DNA of 18,818 nt. Source: JBAVEL01 sp049587715 (lineage in GTDB: Bacteria; Bacteroidota; Ignavibacteria; UBA10030; UBA6906). Below are positions 14,449 through 18,818 of this stretch, piece by piece. A program made the position numbers and the translations under genes. The stretch is from assembly GCA_049587715.1 (NCBI GenBank), contig JBAVEL010000052.1, positions 1 to 18,818 of the forward strand. Reading direction: 5' to 3'. Each line of letters opens with the position of its first letter. The first letter of the stretch is position 1. The notes beneath the pieces were generated by a model. It did not search any database, was not told the DNA's origin, and saw nothing but the letters and a program-made list of their open reading frames with translations.

Positions 14449-16221
14449 CTACTTGAGCAGGGTCATCTTCCTCGTCAGCGACCGCCCGTTGCTCGTGAGC
14501 GCATACAGATACACCCCGTTGGGGAGTGCGTCGGCTTCCAGAACGGCCTCATACCGGGTGCCCGCGTGGGCTTCTCCGGCGAACAGGACGGCCACTTCCT
14601 GCCCCAGAAGGTTGTAGACCCGGAGTTCCGCAGGGCCGTCTTCACGGACACCGAAGGCAATCCGCGTGGAGGGATTGAATGGATTGGGGTAGTTCTGCCC
14701 CAGCTCGAATGAGGCGGGCAGTCCCTGTGCGGGGACGCCGGTGGGGCTTTCCACCGTCACCTGTACGGGATCGGCGTAGCGGACCGTCCCGTCCAGGTCC
14801 GTTTGCCGAAGCCGGTAGTCGTACTGCCCGGGAGCCATGGGGCCGTCCGTCCAGGCGTATTCCTGGGGAAGGATCGTGGTCCCGGCCCCCGCCACAAAGC
14901 TCCCCGCCAGGAGCGCGTAGTCCGGCGACCCGTGCGGGCGGCGTTCCACCCAGAATCCGTAGTTGTTCACCTCGCTCATCGTCCTCCACTCCAGGCGGAC
15001 CCGGCGGTCGTTCAGGGGGGTTGCGCCGAAGAAGGAGAGCTGGACGGGAAGCGGGGAATCGCCCGCCGAGCCCACGACATACTGCCCCTCCTGTGCCACG
15101 CCGTCGAAGGTGACCGAGGACGAGCTGGCAGAGCTCCCCGCCGCCACCTCCGTCCATGCGCCGTCGGCGTTGCACTCGCGCCGGAACAGCTTCAGGTTGG
15201 CCGGCTGGGCCTGGTCCCCGGAGCCGATGGTGTTGGGGCCGGTGGTGAATGTGAAGGATCCCGTGAACGAACCCGGCCCGAATCGCCGCACAACCCAGCA
15301 GACTGGATACAGTGTGTTGAGGCCTCCCGGGAGCGTCCCTCCGGGGGTGCCCGCCAGATGCGACACCACCATCTGATCGGTTCCCGACTTCACCTGGAGG
15401 TTCATGCCGAGACCCGTGGCGGGGAACTCCACCACCCCGGGGGAACTCACCGTCCGTGCGCAGCTCGTTCCGGCGCCCAGGGGAGCGGTGGATTCCTCCC
15501 AGAGGGTCCCGTTCCGCAGGATGCCCGTGAAGCCATGGCCCGTCAGGTCTCGGGTGGTTGCGCCCGCTCCTTCGTTGAATGCCCAATATGCCACCATGTC
15601 CGGCTCGCTTCCGCCCCGGGTCAGGTGCATCTGGAGTCTCACCTGCTCCGCGGTGAGTCCCGTGCTCAGGAGGCGGACATCCTCGATCAACCCGTCAAAG
15701 GGGCGGGAGTCCGCCGTGGGGGGATTGTTCCCGATCATGGCTGCAAGGCCGTTGTTGACCGCGATGGTCCCCGTCTTGGATGCGCGGCCCACCTCCAGCC
15801 CGTCCTTGTAGAGGACCATGCTGGATCCGTCGTACACTGCGGCGACGTGCGTCCAAACTCCGGGAACGAGGTTTCCGCTGGAGGCAATGAGGGTCCGGGT
15901 GCCTCCCACGGAAGTCTTCAGGCGGAATCGCAGCTTGATGCCGCCGCTGTTGAAGGTGCTGAGCATCCAGTAGTGGTCCTGTTCGGCCACGCCGGAGGTC
16001 TTGGAGAGAATCCTCCCCATGTCCGACTCGAAGTCATCCGCCTTGATCCAGGCGGCGATCGTGAGACCGTTGTTGCCGCCGCCCGATGCAATGACATCCG
16101 GCTCGCCGGCGTTCACATAGTCATCCACTCCGTCAAAGCGGAGCGCCGATCCGGTTGCGCCCCCTTCGTGGAGCGGCCCGAACGAAAGAACCAGTCCGCA
16201 CAACAGTATGCGCCAGCCCAT
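14449..16221 (-). CDS. Secreted LamG-domain protein with T9SS-type C-terminal sorting domain
   Basis: This is a 590-residue exported protein. The start at ATG 16221 is chosen because AAGGGAGA lies about six bases upstream and it yields a clean signal peptide (GWRILLCGLVLSFG); upstream codons in the same frame are low-complexity leader sequence. Residues about 25-200 form a LamG/concanavalin-like jelly roll (SALRFDGVDDYVNAG, LTIAAWIKAD, WTHVAAVYDGSSMVLYKDG, FDGLIEDVRL), followed by YWAFNEGAGATTRDLTGHG, all typical of LamG_3 sugar- or ligand-binding domains. A middle beta domain leads to an FN3-like repeat (about 389-490; LPVQLSFFGA ... VNNYGFWVERR). The tail (about 503-590) has FELGQNYPNPFNPSTRIAFG and ends SLTRKMTLLK, a T9SS type A sorting signature. 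It likely acts on the cell surface or outside; the ligand is unknown. Confidence 0.88.
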   Translation of the reverse strand: MGWRILLCGLVLSFGPLHEGGATGSALRFDGVDDYVNAGEPDVIASGGGNNGLTIAAWIKADDFESDMGRILSKTSGVAEQDHYWMLSTFNSGGIKLRFRLKTSVGGTRTLIASSGNLVPGVWTHVAAVYDGSSMVLYKDGLEVGRASKTGTIAVNNGLAAMIGNNPPTADSRPFDGLIEDVRLLSTGLTAEQVRLQMHLTRGGSEPDMVAYWAFNEGAGATTRDLTGHGFTGILRNGTLWEESTAPLGAGTSCARTVSSPGVVEFPATGLGMNLQVKSGTDQMVVSHLAGTPGGTLPGGLNTLYPVCWVVRRFGPGSFTGSFTFTTGPNTIGSGDQAQPANLKLFRRECNADGAWTEVAAGSSASSSSVTFDGVAQEGQYVVGSAGDSPLPVQLSFFGATPLNDRRVRLEWRTMSEVNNYGFWVERRPHGSPDYALLAGSFVAGAGTTILPQEYAWTDGPMAPGQYDYRLRQTDLDGTVRYADPVQVTVESPTGVPAQGLPASFELGQNYPNPFNPSTRIAFGVREDGPAELRVYNLLGQEVAVLFAGEAHAGTRYEAVLEADALPNGVYLYALTSNGRSLTRKMTLLK

Positions 16222-16456
16222 GGCTGTCTCCCTTCTGATGTTCCACCTTGCGAGTAATCCATCCGGTAGCACGGATTGCGTGGGGAGCTCCCCCATTAGG
16301 CGCCCGGGGATGTCGTCCCGGGAAGGGGAGAGTCTGAGGTAATATAGCGGGCGGTGGCGCGGGGGGCTGTACTCCAGAACACCGTGCGGCTTGTTTCCTT
16401 GAAAGCCGCAGTTTACCCGTTCTTTGTCCGGAGGGCTGCACCCCCGGAAAAACAGC
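16222..16456. other. Intergenic region upstream of the LamG gene
   Basis: This gap should hold the LamG promoter. The best -10-like element is TATATT on the minus strand (16346-16341), about 113 bases before the ATG, but no good -35 accompanies it. A 7-bp inverted repeat GCGGCTT/AAGCCGC (16386-16409, ten-base loop) and a CCCGGG-bounded hairpin (near 16303-16322) lie here and could be regulatory mRNA structures. I see no coding sequence in it. Confidence 0.3.
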
Positions 16457-16492
16457 AAAAAAAAGGGGCTGCCCCTCGAAGGAGGCAGCCCC
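16457..16492 (-). terminator. Strong Rho-independent terminator of the 713-aa gene
   Basis: On the minus strand, GGGGCTGCC pairs with GGCAGCCCC, the stem can extend with a small bulge around a TCG loop, and eight T residues follow directly (A-run 16457-16464 on the plus strand). It begins about 20 bases after the TAA at 16514. This is the clearest intrinsic terminator in the window. Confidence 0.9.
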
Positions 16493-16513
16493 TCGCAGAA
16501 GGAAAAGGGGTGG

Positions 16514-18655
16514 TTACTTGATCAGGGTCATGGCCCTGGTCAGAGTGCGGCCCCCCGCCGTAACCCGGTAGAAGTAGGTGCCCGAGGGGAGGGCCGATGC
16601 ATCCAGGCGCACAAGATAGGACTCCCCGGCCTCTGCCCAGCCGTCAAACGGGACTGCCACCTGGCGACCTGCCACGTCCACAATGGTCAGACGTGTCTGC
16701 CCGCCATGGTCCACGCTGAACCTGATGGTGGTGTGGGGGTTGAACGGGTTCGGATAGTTCTGATCCAGCCGGAACCCCTTCGCCAGCGGCTCTTCCCCCG
16801 CCGAGAGCACTCCTTCCACCACCACCTCCAGCGGGTCGTGGAAATGCACCGACCCGTCCAGGTCCACCTGCTTCAGGCGGTAGAACCAGACTCCCGGTCC
16901 CGCGCCCGCGTGTACCCAGGAGTAGTCCTGCGGCACCACCGTGGTGCCCTGTCCGGGAATGAAGCTGCCGGGGAGGTCCGCATAGTCGCCGCCGGAGGAC
17001 GCCCGGCGTTGCACGAAGAACCCGTAGTTGTTCGTCTCCGAGATTGTCCTCCAGGTCAACAGCACCTGGGTGGAGGAGGGGATCTGCACGGCCGTGAAGA
17101 AGGCAAGCTGGATCGGAAGAGCGGCGTCCGACTCGGCGATTGCCCAGCTTGAAAAGCCCGTCAGCCCTCCCTGCTGGACGTAGTTCGCCGCAGGGTCGAC
17201 AACGGAGGAGCCCATGTTGTTCCAGCCCGTGCCGGGATCCCGCCAGAGGGTGTAGTTGGCTTCCGTTCCCCGGGCTTCCCCCTGAAGATAGGCCAGGCGC
17301 AGTGCGAAGCTGAAGGCGCTCCCCGCCCCGGTGCCTGTGACGGCGTAGTATCGCTTGACGGTCTTCAGCGTGTCCGCCGCAGGGCCCAGGTTCGGCGGGA
17401 AGGTCCCCGGGTACTCCGCCATGGTGATGGAGGAAGGGTTGTCGGTGCCGCCCGGGATGACCAGGGTGTTGGGAGTCAGGAACGCATAGGCTGCCGTCGA
17501 CCCGGCGGCGATGGCGCGGCTCACCTGCCCGAAGATCCGCCGCGTCCCGAGGTTGAGCGAAGAGGGGGCCGTGGCCTGCACCGTAAGCAAGTGCGGTCCC
17601 GTGGAGAGGTCCGCGGTGCTGAGCGTGACTCCCCCCGTGGGAAGGACCGTGACGTCTGCGGCCAAGGTCACACCGGATGACCCCGCGAGGGTGAACATGC
17701 CGGCGATGGTGAAGGGGGTTGCAGGCATGGTGAGCGTGCCCGTCCCGCTCACGAGGAGATTCCCGTAGCTCGCGGCTCCCAGACTCTGGCTGGAACCGGC
17801 GTACTCCACGGTGCTTGTTGTCCCGAAGGTCCGGGTGGAGAAGCCCGCAGGCAGGGTGGATGTGCCCTGCAGCCGGAGGGTACCCCCGTCGGTGACCTCA
17901 AGGGTCCGCGTGGCTCCTCCCGTGATTGTGTAGGATCCCGTCTGGAGCAGCCCCGGGATCCTCAGGTCGCCCGTGAGGTTCGCGGTCGTGAGATTCCGGT
18001 TCATGGTCACCCCGGCCGCATTGCTGATCCAGAGGGACCCATACACGACATTCGCACTAAACGAGAGAAGCTGAGACGCAGTCCCGGCATAGTTGAACAC
18101 CACCCCCGGCACCCCTGCCACCGCCCCCGGCGTGAGGAAGGGGTAGTCTGCCCCCGTAAGGTCCACCCGAAAGGAGGCCCCCGTGACAAAGGAGAGGGTC
18201 TTGTAGTTCAGCTCGATGTACGCGATGCGCCATGTTCCCCCCGTGCCACCCCACTGGGAGGATTTGTTCAGCTTCACGGTCCCTGCGGAGGCGCCGCTGA
18301 ACTCGAGAAGCCCGTCGTTGGTGAAATCCTCACCCCCGTCCTTTCCTACCACAAGATACCTGTTGGCTCCGTCCGTCGTGAGAGTCGCCCCCGACTGAAT
18401 CAGAACGGAGCGGAGGGATCCGGAGTTGGTATTGAGGGTCACGGTGTGGCCCCTTGCGATCACCACGTCGTCGTTCGTCCCGGGCGCCCCCGCGGGGGTC
18501 CAGGTGGCCGCGTTTGTCCAGGTCCCGGAACCCGCACTCGTCTTGAGTCCTGCCTCCGCACCCTGCGGTAGTGTCGCCGCCAGGGTGATTCCAAGAAAGC
18601 AGGCGATCCAGAACCTCCAGTCGCTCGACACCGGGTTCGGTCGGGTTGAAATCAT
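16514..18655 (-). CDS. Secreted G8/adhesin-repeat-like beta protein with T9SS-type C-terminal sorting domain
   Basis: This is a 713-residue exported protein. The ATG at 18655 has GGAGG eight bases upstream and gives a signal peptide ending AEA at residue 35; a longer in-frame start at 18730 falls on the predicted -10 box and is rejected. After the signal, GTWTNAATWTPAGAPGTNDD followed by a VVIARGHTVTLNTNSG strand resembles G8-type or right-handed beta-helix repeats. About residues 60-370 are Gly/Thr/Ser-rich beta repeats like those of extracellular adhesins. A middle domain (about 390-505; RYYAVTGTGAGSAFSFAL) and an FN3-like repeat (about 508-610; LPIQLAFFTAV ... TNNYGFFVQRR) match the LamG protein. 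The tail (about 627-713) has FRLDQNYPNPFNPHTTIRFS and ends TLTRAMTLIK. It is probably a surface-exposed or secreted structural or binding protein, with no catalytic motif seen. Confidence 0.85.
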   Translation of the reverse strand: MISTRPNPVSSDWRFWIACFLGITLAATLPQGAEAGLKTSAGSGTWTNAATWTPAGAPGTNDDVVIARGHTVTLNTNSGSLRSVLIQSGATLTTDGANRYLVVGKDGGEDFTNDGLLEFSGASAGTVKLNKSSQWGGTGGTWRIAYIELNYKTLSFVTGASFRVDLTGADYPFLTPGAVAGVPGVVFNYAGTASQLLSFSANVVYGSLWISNAAGVTMNRNLTTANLTGDLRIPGLLQTGSYTITGGATRTLEVTDGGTLRLQGTSTLPAGFSTRTFGTTSTVEYAGSSQSLGAASYGNLLVSGTGTLTMPATPFTIAGMFTLAGSSGVTLAADVTVLPTGGVTLSTADLSTGPHLLTVQATAPSSLNLGTRRIFGQVSRAIAAGSTAAYAFLTPNTLVIPGGTDNPSSITMAEYPGTFPPNLGPAADTLKTVKRYYAVTGTGAGSAFSFALRLAYLQGEARGTEANYTLWRDPGTGWNNMGSSVVDPAANYVQQGGLTGFSSWAIAESDAALPIQLAFFTAVQIPSSTQVLLTWRTISETNNYGFFVQRRASSGGDYADLPGSFIPGQGTTVVPQDYSWVHAGAGPGVWFYRLKQVDLDGSVHFHDPLEVVVEGVLSAGEEPLAKGFRLDQNYPNPFNPHTTIRFSVDHGGQTRLTIVDVAGRQVAVPFDGWAEAGESYLVRLDASALPSGTYFYRVTAGGRTLTRAMTLIK

Positions 18656-18729
18656 GGTGGATCCTCCGGATAATAGGGTGATTGAAGTTAGGAGCGGCAT
18701 TTCAAGTCCTTGCTTCTCTTGGTGGGCCA

Positions 18730-18758
18730 TACATACTGAAATATGGTGAGATTGTCAA
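18730..18758 (-). promoter_or_regulatory. Consensus-like sigma70 promoter of the 713-aa gene
   Basis: On the minus strand, TTGACA (18758-18753) and TATGTA (18735-18730) are separated by exactly 17 bases, a full -35 match and a good -10. The predicted start near 18723 gives a leader of about 68 bases to the ATG at 18655, in an AT-rich patch of an otherwise GC-rich window. Confidence 0.65.
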
Positions 18759-18804
18759 GACGGCGGGTGGGTCTGCCTCTTCCCGTCAGGGGGGGTTTGA
18801 CAAT
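18751..18804. repeat. Inverted repeat ATTGTCAA...TTGACAAT
   Basis: ATTGTCAA (18751-18758) and TTGACAAT (18797-18804) are perfect 8-base inverted copies separated by 38 bases. The left copy contains the leftward -35 box. The right copy has the same orientation relative to a possible rightward promoter, whose -10 would fall just past the window end. They may be divergent -35 elements or an operator. Confidence 0.4.
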
Positions 18805-18818
18805 GGTGCCGTTTTTTC

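Noticed and set aside
14803..16257. 484-codon open frame on the plus strand
   Set aside because: It mirrors the LamG gene, which has a signal peptide, known domains and a ribosome site.
1..18818. CRISPR array, insertion sequence or tandem repeat
   Set aside because: No regularly spaced repeats, transposase motifs or terminal inverted repeats were found by eye.

Overview
The window is a GC-rich bacterial stretch carrying a tRNA-Ser and eleven protein genes. The organism looks like a Gram-negative from the Fibrobacterota-Chlorobiota-Bacteroidota (FCB) neighbourhood. Three large secreted proteins end in the YPNPFNP / YPFPNPF module that is typical of type IX secretion (T9SS) C-terminal sorting domains. 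Several promoters look sigma70-like (TTGACA/TAnnnT with 17-bp spacers) rather than like the Bacteroidota TTTG/TAnnTTTG type. Together with the high GC this suggests a GC-rich relative such as Candidatus Eisenbacteria, Latescibacteria or a similar lineage. That placement is inference; there is no rRNA or marker gene to fix it.

Left part (1-6871): a tRNA-Ser(GGA) reads leftward. Divergent from it begins a rightward surface-polysaccharide operon: a Wzx-type flippase, a GT4, a GT2 and a second GT4 glycosyltransferase, all with overlapping stop/start codons. After a 54-bp gap holding a good candidate promoter come a GT9 (heptosyltransferase-like) enzyme and a WecG/TagA/CpsF-family glycosyltransferase. 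No polymerase (Wzy), priming transferase or ligase is in the window, so the pathway is incomplete here.

Middle (6868-12249): overlapping the WecG/TagA stop codon by GTGA is a 1793-residue secreted gingipain/PorU-family (C25) cysteine peptidase with an intact His/Cys pair, two CARDB-like repeats, an FN3-like repeat and a FlgD/T9SS-type C-terminal domain. Its translational coupling to glycan genes is the most interesting point: in T9SS organisms the C25 enzyme PorU cleaves the sorting domain and attaches cargo to a lipopolysaccharide.

Right part (12269-18818): four leftward genes. From the right end they are: a secreted beta-rich G8/autotransporter-repeat-like protein (713 aa) with its own promoter and a strong intrinsic terminator; a secreted LamG protein (590 aa); an 85-aa orphan; and a secreted endonuclease/exonuclease/phosphatase (EEP) protein whose tail carries a duplicated GWNL module instead of the T9SS domain. 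The LamG and G8-like proteins share roughly the last 300 residues as a paralogous module. The rightmost bases hold an inverted TTGACAAT pair, suggesting divergent promoters with another gene starting beyond the window.

Taken together, the window looks like a cell-surface locus: genes for making and exporting a glycan, a possible processing/anchoring peptidase, and several exported proteins carrying sorting tails. No CRISPR array, insertion sequence, integrase or phage gene was seen, and no stretch over 300 bases lacks a gene.
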